Part shown: in pieces, positions 1 through 9,185 of the stretch
Position numbering within the stretch: the first letter of the stretch is position 1
Layout of the letters: each line of letters starts with the position of its first letter
Source: JACDHG01 sp963815295
Lineage (GTDB): Bacteria > Actinomycetota > Actinomycetes > Propionibacteriales > Nocardioidaceae
Assembly (NCBI GenBank): GCA_963815295.1
Contig: CAWFFZ010000013.1
Span: forward strand, 129,138 to 193,137
DNA length: 64,000 bases
Direction of reading: 5' to 3'
Notes under the pieces: generated by a model
What the model was told of the DNA's origin: nothing
Databases searched by the model: none
The model's input: the letters and a program-made list of their open reading frames with translations, nothing else
Program-made: the position numbers and the translations under genes

Positions 1-411
1 CGTCCCACCGATCATCGCGGTCGATCCGGTCAACACGAGACACGAAACGGAACCGCTGAAGTAGTACTCGGGCGACCCTGGGCTCTGCGCAGAGCACGAG
101 AAGATGAATGTGCCAGTCGCTGCCGGTGTGCCGGTGCCGGCCGCCAAGAAGTCGAAACTCGCCGTCGTGTTGGGCGGGCAGTGTGACCATTGGCTCATCA
201 CCGTGACGGTGCCTGTTCCGCTCACAGTGTCGTTCAGGTCGGCTTGCGCGGTGCCCGGCAACAGCACCATCGATGCCACCACGATGACCGCGCTCGCAGC
301 GGCGCGCGCGGCTCTGCGCCCGATCTGTGCGGCTCGGCTTCCCGACGACCTGCGTATGACCAGAAACGACTTCTCGTTGACATGAGCCCTCCCGCAAAGG
401 CAGTCCGGCAC
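1..411 (-). CDS. Secreted protein of unknown function, C-terminus cut off by window edge
   Basis: The minus-strand frame stays open to the window edge. It shows an Arg/Ala-rich n-region, a hydrophobic core (AVIVVASMVLLP) and a signal-peptidase-like site after PGTAQA, so export is likely. The exported part that can be read is Thr/Gly/Ser-rich with two Cys. I do not recognise the family. The start is uncertain: GTG at 411 is in frame, but the only ATG with a good Shine-Dalgarno (GGGAGGG, ATG at 383) is one frame off. Either a GTG is used or there is a one-base indel near the 5' end. It lies beside an integrase stub and may belong to the integrated element. Confidence 0.5.
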   Translation of the reverse strand, partial: MPDCLCGRAHVNEKSFLVIRRSSGSRAAQIGRRAARAAASAVIVVASMVLLPGTAQADLNDTVSGTGTVTVMSQWSHCPPNTTASFDFLAAGTGTPAATGTFIFSCSAQSPGSPEYYFSGSVSCLVLTGSTAMIGGT

Positions 412-503
412 CGCCAGGATTGGTGCGCTGACCGACACCGTGACACAGATGACTCGTGCTGACCTCTCAGTTCACCCAAACCGTTGGGCGCGGCCACGGT
501 GCG

Positions 504-806
<303 letters not shown>

Positions 807-858
807 AAGAGCGAACGCGAGCATATCAGCGCGAGAGGGCTGGCTAAAATCGTTAGAC

Positions 859-1236
859 ATGAGCGCATCGGACCCTGTCGTCGCCCTTGTCCGCACCACG
901 TGTCTGGCGTTGCCGGAGGTCGAGGAGCGGCTGAGTCATGGTGCGCCGACGTACTTCGTCCGCGGCAAGAAGTCGTTCGCCAGCGTGTGGGTGCACGGAC
1001 ACCACGACAATGACTTTCCTCACCTGTGGTGCGCGGCTCCGGTGGGGACGCAGGACGCCTTGGTCGGAAGCGATCCCGAGCAGTTCTTTGTCCCTCCGTA
1101 TGTCGGGCACCGTGGTTGGTTGGGTGTCCGGCTCGATCGAGGCATCGATGAGGCTGAGCTGGCCGAGCTGTGCGAAGAGGCCTATCGCCATGTCGCGCCG
1201 GTGACCCTCGTCCGGCAACTCGATGCGGCAGGCTGA
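859..1236 (+). CDS. MmcQ/YjbR-family protein
   Basis: A 125-residue protein with the layout of the MmcQ/YjbR family, whose fold resembles a CyaY-like DNA-binding domain: N-terminal helix, then LPEVEERLSHGAPTYFVRGKKSFASV, a central strand region, GHRGWLGVRLD, and a C-terminal helical VTLVRQLD end. The length is normal for the family. No enzymatic role is established for these proteins and DNA binding is inferred from the fold. ATG 859 was chosen because the match begins immediately after it. It stands alone between the tRNA and the glycosyltransferase gene. Confidence 0.8.
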   Translation: MSASDPVVALVRTTCLALPEVEERLSHGAPTYFVRGKKSFASVWVHGHHDNDFPHLWCAAPVGTQDALVGSDPEQFFVPPYVGHRGWLGVRLDRGIDEAELAELCEEAYRHVAPVTLVRQLDAAG

Positions 1237-1301
1237 GCGTCGATAACGCTCAACGCACCGGTGGCCGAGGGAACCGGCTGCAGAGACAGGCACGACCTAC
1301 C

Positions 1302-2840
1302 ATGGGCGCCATGAGGGCTGCGGTGGTGCGCGTCCAACGCGCCACCATTGCCGCCTGGACCTGGCTCGAGCTTCACCCCGTGCGTGCCCTGGCCATCGCG
1401 TTGGCCGCATCCGTATTGCTGAGGCTCCCATTCCTCACCCTGCCGCTCTCGTCCGACGAGGGCGGCTTTTTGATGGTGGCGGAGCAGTGGCGCGCTGGCG
1501 GCTCCTCGCTGTACGGCGACCAATGGGTCGACCGGCCGCCCCTCTTGCTGTTGATCTTCAAGCTGGCAGATGTTCTCGGCGGCTCGGCGGTCGTCATACG
1601 GCTGCTGCTTGTGGGTTTTGCGTCACTGGGGATCGCGGCCGCCTGGTGGGCCGGGCGTGTGATCAACGGGTCAAAGGGCGCGGTTGCCGCCGCCCTCGTC
1701 GCATCACTCGTCGGTGCCAACATCGCCATCGACGGTAGGACGTTGAACGGCGAAACCATCGCGGGTGCCTTCGTACTGCTCAGCTGTGCCCTCCTTCTGC
1801 ACGCGACGTATGACGCCAAGGCGCCACAGGCACGGATCCTGTTCGCCCTCCTCGCCGGTGCTACTGCCTCGCTCGCGTTCCTCGTCAAGCAGAGTTTCCT
1901 CGAGGCCGCGGTCTTCGGGTTTGTCCTTCTCGGACTCAAGCTCCACAAGACCTGGCGACTGCTGATCGCCGGAGCGGTAGGCGTCAGCATTCCGCTCTTC
2001 GTCACCGCAGCGTGGGCGCGGTCGGACGAAGGCCCCGGCTTGGTCAGGCTCTGGAACGCAGTCTTCCGGTTCCGCCAACGCGCGTACACCATTATCGAAG
2101 ACGCTGCGTCGCAGGCACCGGTTGAACGGTTGCACACGCTCCTCTTGCTCTTCGTCGTCACCGGTCTTGCGTTCCTGGTTGCGCAAGTGGTTGTCGCGTC
2201 GCTGCGCGTGAGTGAGCGAAGCAACCTCCGAATCGCCTTGCTGGTGATGCTGCTCTACAGCGTGATCGCGGTGCTGGCTGGTGCCAGCTGGTGGCGCCAC
2301 TATCTGCTGCAGTTGGTGCCAGTGGTGGCTCTCGGGACGGCGCTCGCCACCAAGCCCGCAGCTCGACGATTGGTGACCCACTCCGCCGCGACGTACGCAG
2401 TTGCCACTTCGGTGGTGTCGGGAATCATCGGCATCGCGCTCCTCTATACCGGCGACATTGGCCCTGACAGCGAAGAGGTTGTGGCCGACTACATCAAGGA
2501 AGCGTCCCGCCCGACGGATTCCGTCGTCGTCGCGTACGGCACCCCCAGCATCATCCAGCGATCGGGGCTCACGACTCCTTACCGCTACTCATGGAGTCTT
2601 CCCGTCCGCGTTCGTGACCCAAACCTGAAGCATCTGGTTGGCACCCTCAACGGACCGGAAGCACCGACGTGGCTCGTGGAGATGGGGTACTTCAACTGGT
2701 GGGGGATCGACACGCCGGCATTCCAGCAAGTCCGCGAGACGCGCTACCACTGGGTCGCCGACATCTGCGGGCACAACGTCTACCTGCGCAACGACGCTGC
2801 ACGCGCGCTGCCGGCGACTCCGGCGTGCCCATCCGGGTAA
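1302..2840 (+). CDS. GT-C fold membrane glycosyltransferase (family 39 / PMT_2-like)
   Basis: An integral membrane protein of 512 residues with roughly ten or more hydrophobic segments. It has the GT39/ArnT-type layout: a first extracytoplasmic loop with the acidic motif SDEGGF near residue 45, followed by QWRAGG and DRPPLL, a pattern typical of polyprenyl-phosphate-sugar-dependent transferases. The acceptor (lipid, cell-wall polymer or protein) cannot be told. ATG 1302 follows the hydrolase-sized gap after the YjbR gene; ATG 1311 is an alternative. The C-terminal ~110 residues form a soluble domain. It is not obviously in an operon. Confidence 0.8.
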   Translation: MGAMRAAVVRVQRATIAAWTWLELHPVRALAIALAASVLLRLPFLTLPLSSDEGGFLMVAEQWRAGGSSLYGDQWVDRPPLLLLIFKLADVLGGSAVVIRLLLVGFASLGIAAAWWAGRVINGSKGAVAAALVASLVGANIAIDGRTLNGETIAGAFVLLSCALLLHATYDAKAPQARILFALLAGATASLAFLVKQSFLEAAVFGFVLLGLKLHKTWRLLIAGAVGVSIPLFVTAAWARSDEGPGLVRLWNAVFRFRQRAYTIIEDAASQAPVERLHTLLLLFVVTGLAFLVAQVVVASLRVSERSNLRIALLVMLLYSVIAVLAGASWWRHYLLQLVPVVALGTALATKPAARRLVTHSAATYAVATSVVSGIIGIALLYTGDIGPDSEEVVADYIKEASRPTDSVVVAYGTPSIIQRSGLTTPYRYSWSLPVRVRDPNLKHLVGTLNGPEAPTWLVEMGYFNWWGIDTPAFQQVRETRYHWVADICGHNVYLRNDAARALPATPACPSG

Positions 2841-2940
2841 ATGGCTCGGGCTGCATCCACAGGTTTGGGTGTCCACAAGGGCCGTCCACAGGGGTCGAAC
2901 ACATGCTCGAATTTTCGTCGCCGGCTTCTATTCTTGGGGT

Positions 2941-4294
2941 ATGTCGATCAGTGCTGCTCCTCCCGCGACCGGTCCGGGTCGGCCGCTGCCGTCGGACCAG
3001 GTGGGGCGGTTGTTGGGTCGGCTCAATGACTGTTTCGACGACCTGCCGGATCCGCCCGTGTGGTCGCTGGACGACCGCAGGCTCGGGTCTCGACTGGGTG
3101 AGGCGCTCGCGGTCCGGGCGCGTGCTGACGAGCTGATTGCGCGGTTGGTGGGGCAGGTCGATGACCGTGATCTTGGCCAGCAGTGTGGTGCGTCGTCGAC
3201 GCGGGCGCATCTGGTGGCGAACTATCGGGTGTCGACCGGTGCCGCAGCCGCGTTGTTGGCGCAAGCCCGGTGTATGTCGGAGCGGACCGACCTGACCCGC
3301 CACGCGTGGGCAACCGGACACGTGTCGGCCGAGCAGGCGGTGGTGATCGGGGCTGCGATCAAACGGTTGTCGCCGCAGGTGCCGGCCGAGGCGGTGCAGG
3401 CCGGTGAAGCCGACCTGGTCGAGCATGCGCAAGCCCTGACCCACACTCAGTTGCAGGTGTTGGCGAACCATCTCGTTGAGGTGGTCGACCCCGAGACCGC
3501 GGACCAGACACTGGCCGAGCAGTTGGAGGCCGACGAAGCCAGGGCGTTGCAGCAGACCAGCTTCCGCGGCCGCAAGGGTGCCGATGGGATCGCCCGCTAC
3601 TGCGGCAAGATGCCGAACCTGCAGTACGACATGTTGACCACCGCCCTCGAAGCGATTGCGTCACCGCGCCGCGCCAACCTCAAGGCTGCGGAAGGTGCGA
3701 CCGCCGAGACCGACCCGACCCAACTCACCTTTAGCCAACGGATGGGGCGCGCGTTCGTCGAACTCCTCGAACACCTCCCCACCGACGCGCTGCCCAAACA
3801 CGGCGTCACCAACGCAGCCGTCGTGGTCACCATCAGCGAAGACAAACTCACCACGGCAATCGGCGAAGCGACGTTGACGACCGGCACCACCATCTCGGCC
3901 GCACAAGCCCGCCGGTTGGCCTGCAACGCCGGCCTCCTGCCACTGGTGCTCGGAGGCGACTCGGCGATCCTGGACCTCGGACTGACCCAACGCCTCTTCG
4001 ACCGCTACCAACGCATCGCCCTCGCCATCCGCGACCAAGGCTGCATCTTCCCGAGTTGCGACCGACCACCAGCCTGGACCGAAGCCCACCACATCCAGGC
4101 CTGGCTCGCACGGCGGACCCACCGACCTCTCGAACGGCTGTCTGCTCTGCCACTTCCACCACCACCTCATCCACCACGGCGAATGGGCAGTCGTGATGGC
4201 CACCGACGGCATCCCCGACATCATCCCCCCAACCCGGATCGACCCCGACCAACAACCGATCCGACACCAACGCTTCAAACAACGACGAGAATGA
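2941..4294 (+). pseudogene. DUF222 / HNH endonuclease family protein, frameshifted before the HNH core
   Basis: The N-terminal ~370 residues are a DUF222 domain, ending in the start of an HNH site (CIFPSCDRPPAWTEAHHI). At about 4104-4115 the frame breaks. Downstream, the next frame gives GGPTDLSNGCLLCHFHHH and a natural end at TGA 4292-4294, so the second half of the HNH motif is intact but out of frame. The span is 1 mod 3 long, fitting one extra base or loss of a CA dinucleotide from CACA. These proteins are multicopy, repeat-like genes in actinobacteria, with function unproven. Without the shift the product would be ~450 residues. Either a real mutation or a sequence error. Confidence 0.75.
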
Positions 4295-4327
4295 GCCGTC
4301 CGCAACCAGAGGCGACGAACGCGCGCG

Positions 4328-5923
4328 TCAGGTCGCCGCCCGGTCGCGCAGAATCTGCTGGCTCGCGAGCTTGCCGGGAGCACCCATCACGCAACCACCT
4401 GGGTGGGTTCCCGAGCCGCACTGGTAGTAGCCCTGGATGGGCGTGCGGTACTGGCTCCAGCCGGGTGCTGGCCGGAAGAAGTACATCTGCGGGGCGAAGA
4501 ACTCGCCGGCGAAGATGTTTCCCTCGGTGAGGCCGACCACGCGCTCGATGTCGAGCGGCGTCACCACCTCGCGTTGGAGCACCAGGTCACCGAAGCCGGG
4601 GAAGAACGACTCCAAGGTCGCTTGCACGGTGTCGCCGAACTTGTCGCGCTCGGTATCCCAGTCGCTGCCCTTGAGGTGGTACGGCGCGTACTGGACGAAG
4701 CACGACATCACGTGCTTGCCCGGCGGCGCCATGTCGGGGTCGACGATCGACTGGATCGCCATGTCGATGTAAGGGCGCTGGCTGTACCAACCGTACTTGG
4801 CGTCGTCGAAGGCGCGCTCGAGGTACTCCATGCTGGGCCCGATGTTGACGAAGCCGCGGTACTGGTGGGAGCTCTCACCGAGAGCCGGGTACTTCGGCAG
4901 GCCGTCGAGGGCAAAGTTGACCTTGGCCGAGGTGCCTTGGAACTTCATCCGGTTGATGTTCTCGACCAGGTCGCTCGGCAGCTCACGTGGCTCGACGAGC
5001 TGGGTGAACGTACGACGGGGGTCGAGTGCACTGACGACGATGTCGGCGCTCAGCTCAGTGCCGTCCTCCAGCGCGACGCCAACCGCCTTTCCTTCCTTCG
5101 TGATCACCTGGTCAACGGGGGAGTCGAGCAGGATTTCGGCACCGTAGGCCTGTGCGGCCCGGGCGAGCACCTGCGTGAAGCCACCGTTGCCGCCCTTGTG
5201 GAAGGCCCACGCCCCGAAGTGACCGTCGTGCTCACCCATCGAGTGGTAGAGCAGAACGAGGCCAGATCCCTGCGACATCGGGCCGACCTTCGTACCGATG
5301 ATGCCGGACGACGCGATGTAGCCCTTGAGGATGTCACTCTCGAAGTAGTCGTCGAGGAAGTCGGCGGCGCTCCCGGTAAGCAGTCGCACGGTGTCGTGCA
5401 TGACCTTCTGCTCGACGCCGCTCAGGTGGGTGACAAGCTCGGCGATTGCTTCAAGGTCTTCGGGAGACTTGCCGAAGATGTTCGGCGGCACCTTGTCGAG
5501 CAGCGGCTTGACCACCTGGCAGACACGCTCGACGTCGTACTCGTAGCGATCCATCGCATCGGCGTCGTGGGACGAGTGACGCGCGATCTCCTTGATGTTC
5601 TCGTCACGGTCCTGACCGAGCAGGAGGTAGTCGCCGTTCTCCATCGGGGCGAATGACGACGGCATCAGGATCGGCATGAAGCCGTGCTTGACGAGGTCGA
5701 GCTCGTGGATGATGTCGGGTCGGAGCAGGCTGAGTGCATACGAGAACGTCGTGAAGTGGAAGCCCGGGCGGAGCTCTTCTGTGATCGCTGCACCACCAAC
5801 GAAGGAGCGACGTTCGATGATGAGCACGCTGAGGCCGGCCTTCGCCAAGTAGGCACCGTTGACGAGTCCGTTGTGTCCGCCGCCGACGATGATGGCGTCG
5901 TAGGTCTTGCTGTTGGTCGCCAT
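4328..5923 (-). CDS. Phytoene-dehydrogenase-like FAD-dependent oxidoreductase
   Basis: A 531-residue flavoprotein. The N-terminus has the dinucleotide-binding motif AIIVGGGHNGLVNGAYLAKAG followed by an acidic-end strand (LIIERR) and a GGAA(I) motif. The C-terminus has the closing FAD motif GSGTHPGGCVMGAPG. This is the CrtI/PYROXD2-like family, but no carotenoid genes are nearby. The gene starts 2 bases after the stop of the GcvT-like gene, so the two are cotranscribed. Such pairs usually oxidise N-methyl or amino compounds and pass one-carbon units to folate; that role is inferred. Its stop faces the HNH gene. Confidence 0.85.
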   Translation of the reverse strand: MATNSKTYDAIIVGGGHNGLVNGAYLAKAGLSVLIIERRSFVGGAAITEELRPGFHFTTFSYALSLLRPDIIHELDLVKHGFMPILMPSSFAPMENGDYLLLGQDRDENIKEIARHSSHDADAMDRYEYDVERVCQVVKPLLDKVPPNIFGKSPEDLEAIAELVTHLSGVEQKVMHDTVRLLTGSAADFLDDYFESDILKGYIASSGIIGTKVGPMSQGSGLVLLYHSMGEHDGHFGAWAFHKGGNGGFTQVLARAAQAYGAEILLDSPVDQVITKEGKAVGVALEDGTELSADIVVSALDPRRTFTQLVEPRELPSDLVENINRMKFQGTSAKVNFALDGLPKYPALGESSHQYRGFVNIGPSMEYLERAFDDAKYGWYSQRPYIDMAIQSIVDPDMAPPGKHVMSCFVQYAPYHLKGSDWDTERDKFGDTVQATLESFFPGFGDLVLQREVVTPLDIERVVGLTEGNIFAGEFFAPQMYFFRPAPGWSQYRTPIQGYYQCGSGTHPGGCVMGAPGKLASQQILRDRAAT

Positions 5924-5925
5924 GG

Positions 5926-7125
5926 TCAGGCCGTCTTTCGCTCTGGTTTGAACAAGGGCATCCGAGCCACATCGGCGGCCACCGTCTCGTACTGGTGGTT
6001 GATCGTGAGCTCGAGGTTGACACGCGAACCGACCTTCGCGAGGTCAGGGCGCACACGCGCCATCGCGATGTGGCGCTGCAGCACGGGGGAGTACATCAGG
6101 CTGGTGGCATAGCCGATACGGCTGCCTTCGTCGTCGTACAACATCGACTCGTAGTCGAGCGGAGTCTCGTCCTTCGGCGGGATGAGGCCGGCACTGTTGT
6201 AGAGCCGGTCGTAGTCCCGCCAGTCGATGACAAGCCCCACACTTGACCATCGCGATGTCTTGTCTGCGATCTCCTTGCGGATGGCGTTGCGCCCGATGAA
6301 CGGACGGTCATCGGCATCAATGCCCTTGAGCATCCAGCCGAACCCGAGCTCCTTGGGGGTGACGCGCTCATGGTCGGTGAATGCGAAACGGCTCGACGAG
6401 AACTCGACATTGATCAGCACGAGACCCGCTTCGATGCGCGTCATCAGCAGCGCCTCCTCGCCGAACGGGATGAAGCCGTGGCCCTCGCCCGCCTCCATCA
6501 CAGCATCGAGCACGGGAAGGGCGTTGTCGGCTCCGACGCGGATCTCGAAGCCGAGGTCGCCGGTATAGCCGGTGCGAGAGATCGTGACGGGCGCCGAGCC
6601 GATCTTGGCCTCGGTGTGGTCGAAGAAGCCGAGGTCGTTGACCTCGGGGGCGAGCTTGCCGATGATCTCGCGGGATCGGGGACCCTGCACGGCGAGCATG
6701 CCGAACTCGTCGCTGACGTCTTCGATCTCCACGTCGAGTCGTCCGACGAGGTCGCGGAGGTAACCGACGTTCGGCTCGGCCGCGGTGAGCAGGAACTCGG
6801 TGTCGGAGTGACGGAACACCACGCCGTCCTCGAGCACGAAGCCTCGGTCATCGCACCAGATCGTGTACTGCGCCTTGCCTGGTCGGCAAAGTCTGATGTC
6901 GCGCGTCATCACGCCCGCAAGGAACTTCTCGGCATCCCTGCCGCGGATCCAGAACTTGTAGAGCGGCGACGTGTCGAAGAAGCCAGCGCTGTTGCGGACG
7001 GCGAAGTACTCATGCTTGGCCGACATGTCGTACTTCATCGCCGACAGATAGCCAGACCAGTGGCCCCAGAGTCCGGTCGTGTTTAGGTCGTTCAGGCGCT
7101 CATAGAAGGGCGTGGTCTTGATCAT
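5926..7125 (-). CDS. GcvT-like folate-binding aminomethyltransferase family protein
   Basis: 399 residues with the GcvT fold: GHWSGYLSAMKYDMSAKHEY at the N-terminus, then VMTRDI, the aminomethyltransferase blocks LAVQGPRS and SRTGYTGDLGFEIRV, and GEEALLMTRIEAG. The family includes glycine-cleavage T-protein, sarcosine/dimethylglycine-type and DMSP demethylase enzymes. No P- or H-protein gene is present, so a free-standing demethylase acting on a methylated substrate with tetrahydrofolate as acceptor is more likely than glycine cleavage. First gene of a two-gene operon with the FAD oxidoreductase and divergent from a TetR-family gene. Confidence 0.85.
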   Translation of the reverse strand: MIKTTPFYERLNDLNTTGLWGHWSGYLSAMKYDMSAKHEYFAVRNSAGFFDTSPLYKFWIRGRDAEKFLAGVMTRDIRLCRPGKAQYTIWCDDRGFVLEDGVVFRHSDTEFLLTAAEPNVGYLRDLVGRLDVEIEDVSDEFGMLAVQGPRSREIIGKLAPEVNDLGFFDHTEAKIGSAPVTISRTGYTGDLGFEIRVGADNALPVLDAVMEAGEGHGFIPFGEEALLMTRIEAGLVLINVEFSSSRFAFTDHERVTPKELGFGWMLKGIDADDRPFIGRNAIRKEIADKTSRWSSVGLVIDWRDYDRLYNSAGLIPPKDETPLDYESMLYDDEGSRIGYATSLMYSPVLQRHIAMARVRPDLAKVGSRVNLELTINHQYETVAADVARMPLFKPERKTA

Positions 7126-7222
7126 TGCTCGGCAACTCCCTCGGGTCTTCCGCTGCAGCGGGGGACTTTGTCAGCCTAGGCACTGTTGGACACACGCGCA
7201 ATAGGGTTGACTGGTGCTCGTG
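7126..7222. promoter_or_regulatory. Divergent promoter region between gcvT-like and tetR-like genes
   Basis: The 97-bp gap holds two perfect palindromes, CCGCTGCAGCGG (7150-7161) and GCCTAGGC (7174-7181). Either could be part of an operator for the adjacent TetR-family protein. No clear -10/-35 pair was resolved. Confidence 0.35.
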
Positions 7223-7852
7223 ATGGCCAGGATGAACCCGGTCGAACGCCGAGACAACATCGTCGACGCGGCGCTCGCTGTGATGCTGCGTAAGGGGATG
7301 GCGGCAACCACCGTGCGCGATGTCGCCGAGGAGATGGGTACGTCGAGCGGTCTGATCCACCACTACTTCACGTCGATGGACGATCTGCTGGCGGCTGCCT
7401 TCGATCGCGCCGCCAGCCAAGACCTCAACGTGACCCGCGACGCCATGACGCAAGGTGTCGACCCCGTCAAGCGGCTTGCGATCTTCTTCGCCACGTACGC
7501 TCGGGCCGATCAGGACTGGGCTTTCCAGTTGTGGCTCGATGCATGGGCGGAGGCCTCGCGACGACCAGCGCTGCAGGCGACGTCGCAACGGCTCAACGTT
7601 GCCTGGCAACAGCTGCTGGTGGCAGCCATCCACGACGGGATCAACGCCAAGCTGATGTCGTGTCCCGATCCCGAGGGGGCTGCCTGGCGGATCTTGTCCT
7701 TGCTCGACGGTCTCGCTCTCCAGACCGTTGCGCACCGAGCGGCCATCGCCCGCGACGCGGTGATCCCGTGGTCTGTCGCCCACGCCGAGGCGGAGCTCGG
7801 GCTCGAGCGGGGTGCTCTCCGATTGTCAGTGAGCGGCGCCTCCGTTTGGTGA
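7223..7852 (+). CDS. TetR/AcrR-family transcriptional regulator (BetI-like)
   Basis: About 209 residues. The N-terminal helix-turn-helix is typical: RRDNIVDAALAVMLRKG, then TVRDVAEEMGTSSGLIHHYF. The C-terminal ligand domain resembles BetI-like regulators (DWAFQLWLDAWAEASRRP). It is transcribed away from the GcvT/FAD operon across a 97-bp gap, so it most likely represses that operon in response to its substrate. ATG 7223 is taken as start; GTG 7214 and ATG 7232 are in the same frame. The LanC-like gene follows 19 bp downstream. Confidence 0.85.
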   Translation: MARMNPVERRDNIVDAALAVMLRKGMAATTVRDVAEEMGTSSGLIHHYFTSMDDLLAAAFDRAASQDLNVTRDAMTQGVDPVKRLAIFFATYARADQDWAFQLWLDAWAEASRRPALQATSQRLNVAWQQLLVAAIHDGINAKLMSCPDPEGAAWRILSLLDGLALQTVAHRAAIARDAVIPWSVAHAEAELGLERGALRLSVSGASVW

Positions 7853-7871
7853 CCGTGAGACGGTGGAAAGC

Positions 7872-9134
7872 ATGAGCCAACAGGCATCTGACGCCGAGGC
7901 CCTGGCCGCAGAAGGTCTGGCGTGGTTGCTGGGAAGGGCGGTCGAGACACCAGCGGGTCTTGTCTGGTCAGGAAAGCCCAGCGACGACGAAGTCGATCCG
8001 ACGTTGTACAGCGGTTCCTCGGGGATCGTGAACACGTTGTTGGAGGCCTACCGTCATTTCGGCGACGACCAGTACGCCGATGCCGCGGTCCGAGGCGCCC
8101 GAGCCATCGCAGAAGAGGTCGCGCGATGGGAGCTCTCCTCCCTGTACTTCGGCGTTGCCGGGATGGCATTCGCTCTCCGCTCAGTGGACGACGTGCTCGG
8201 TGACCCGCCTTCGGCCACCGCGGCCGCGGCGGCCCTTGACGTCGTCCGGTCGCGCTTCGACGGAGAGCGTTGGGCTGACCAGTTCGAGCTGCTCGGCGGC
8301 AACGCCGGGATCGCCCTCGCGGCGATGGCAGCTGGCGACGCCGACCTCGCCCTGCTAGCTGCCACGCCGTACCTGCGAACAGCCGAGACAACGGTCGGCG
8401 GTGTGCACTGGGAGGTGCGCGCAGGAACACCGGCGCGCTTCCACCACATTTCGCACGGAACGCTGGGCATCGTCGCGGCCCTCGCTGCAGTCGGTCAGGG
8501 GACCGGACGTCGGGATCTGACCGAGTTGGCTCTCGCCGGAGCAGCCGACGTTGTGAGTCGCAACGAAGCGGATGCGTCTGGATTCCTGGTCCCCCACTCT
8601 GATCCCCAGCACAAGCCGGAACTGGTGGAGCGCTACAGCTACGGGTGGTGCCACGGCCCAGCTGGCGACGCCCAGGTGTTTCGGCTGTTGAGTGCTGTGA
8701 CCCAGGATCCGGCCTGGCAAGACCTGGCCGAACGGTGTTGGCACACGGTGACGCAGTCTGGCCTGCCGAGCCGGCTGAGACCCGGATTCTGGGACAACAA
8801 CGGCCGCTGCTGCGGAACCGCGGGAGTGCTCGCTCTCGCTTGCGACCGCTGCGCCGAGCTGGGCGGCGACCTGGACTTCGCGCAGGTACTCGTCGGTGAT
8901 CTCGCGGACCGCGTCACCCGCGATGCCGATGGAGCACGCTGGTCGAACCACGAGCATCGGGCGACCCCGAGCGAGCTGGAGCCCCGTGACGGCTGGGCCA
9001 TGGGCAACGCGGGGATAGTCCGCGAGCTGCTGCGGTTTGCTCGGGTCTCGTCTGGCCGCGATCCGAGGTACGCCGTCAGCTGGCCCGATCACCCCACCGT
9101 CAATTCGGCTGATGCACCCTTGAGGAAGATTTAG
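7872..9134 (+). CDS. Lanthionine synthetase C-like (LanC-like) protein, solitary
   Basis: 420 residues with repeated alpha/alpha-toroid blocks (LYSGSSGIV, LYFGVAGMAFAL, LLGGNAGIALA, ISHGTLGIVAAL, MGNAGIVREL) as in LanC cyclases. Zinc ligands are recognisable: WCHGPAG (Cys near residue 260) and RCCGTAG (Cys-Cys near 313-314). In classical LanC the second motif is CHG, so the usual third ligand His is replaced by Cys. No LanB/LanM dehydratase, precursor peptide or transporter gene lies nearby, so lantibiotic synthesis is not supported. Start ATG 7872 has GGAAAG 5 bases upstream; GTG 7863 is an alternative. Probably cotranscribed with the tetR-like gene. Confidence 0.8.
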   Translation: MSQQASDAEALAAEGLAWLLGRAVETPAGLVWSGKPSDDEVDPTLYSGSSGIVNTLLEAYRHFGDDQYADAAVRGARAIAEEVARWELSSLYFGVAGMAFALRSVDDVLGDPPSATAAAAALDVVRSRFDGERWADQFELLGGNAGIALAAMAAGDADLALLAATPYLRTAETTVGGVHWEVRAGTPARFHHISHGTLGIVAALAAVGQGTGRRDLTELALAGAADVVSRNEADASGFLVPHSDPQHKPELVERYSYGWCHGPAGDAQVFRLLSAVTQDPAWQDLAERCWHTVTQSGLPSRLRPGFWDNNGRCCGTAGVLALACDRCAELGGDLDFAQVLVGDLADRVTRDADGARWSNHEHRATPSELEPRDGWAMGNAGIVRELLRFARVSSGRDPRYAVSWPDHPTVNSADAPLRKI

Positions 9135-9185
9135 AGTTCAACTAGTGTTGAGACAGGTGACCTGCTTGCCTGAGAGGAGCCACCT

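Noticed and set aside
4403..5656. 417-codon plus-strand frame
   Set aside because: Exact shadow of the FAD oxidoreductase gene, whose motifs are on the minus strand.
5926..7125. Glycine-cleavage T-protein (gcvT)
   Set aside because: No gcvH or gcvP nearby and the gene is paired with a flavoprotein, so the specific name is not supported.
7872..9134. Lantibiotic gene cluster
   Set aside because: Only a LanC-like gene is present; precursor, dehydratase and transporter genes are missing within 10 kb on both sides.
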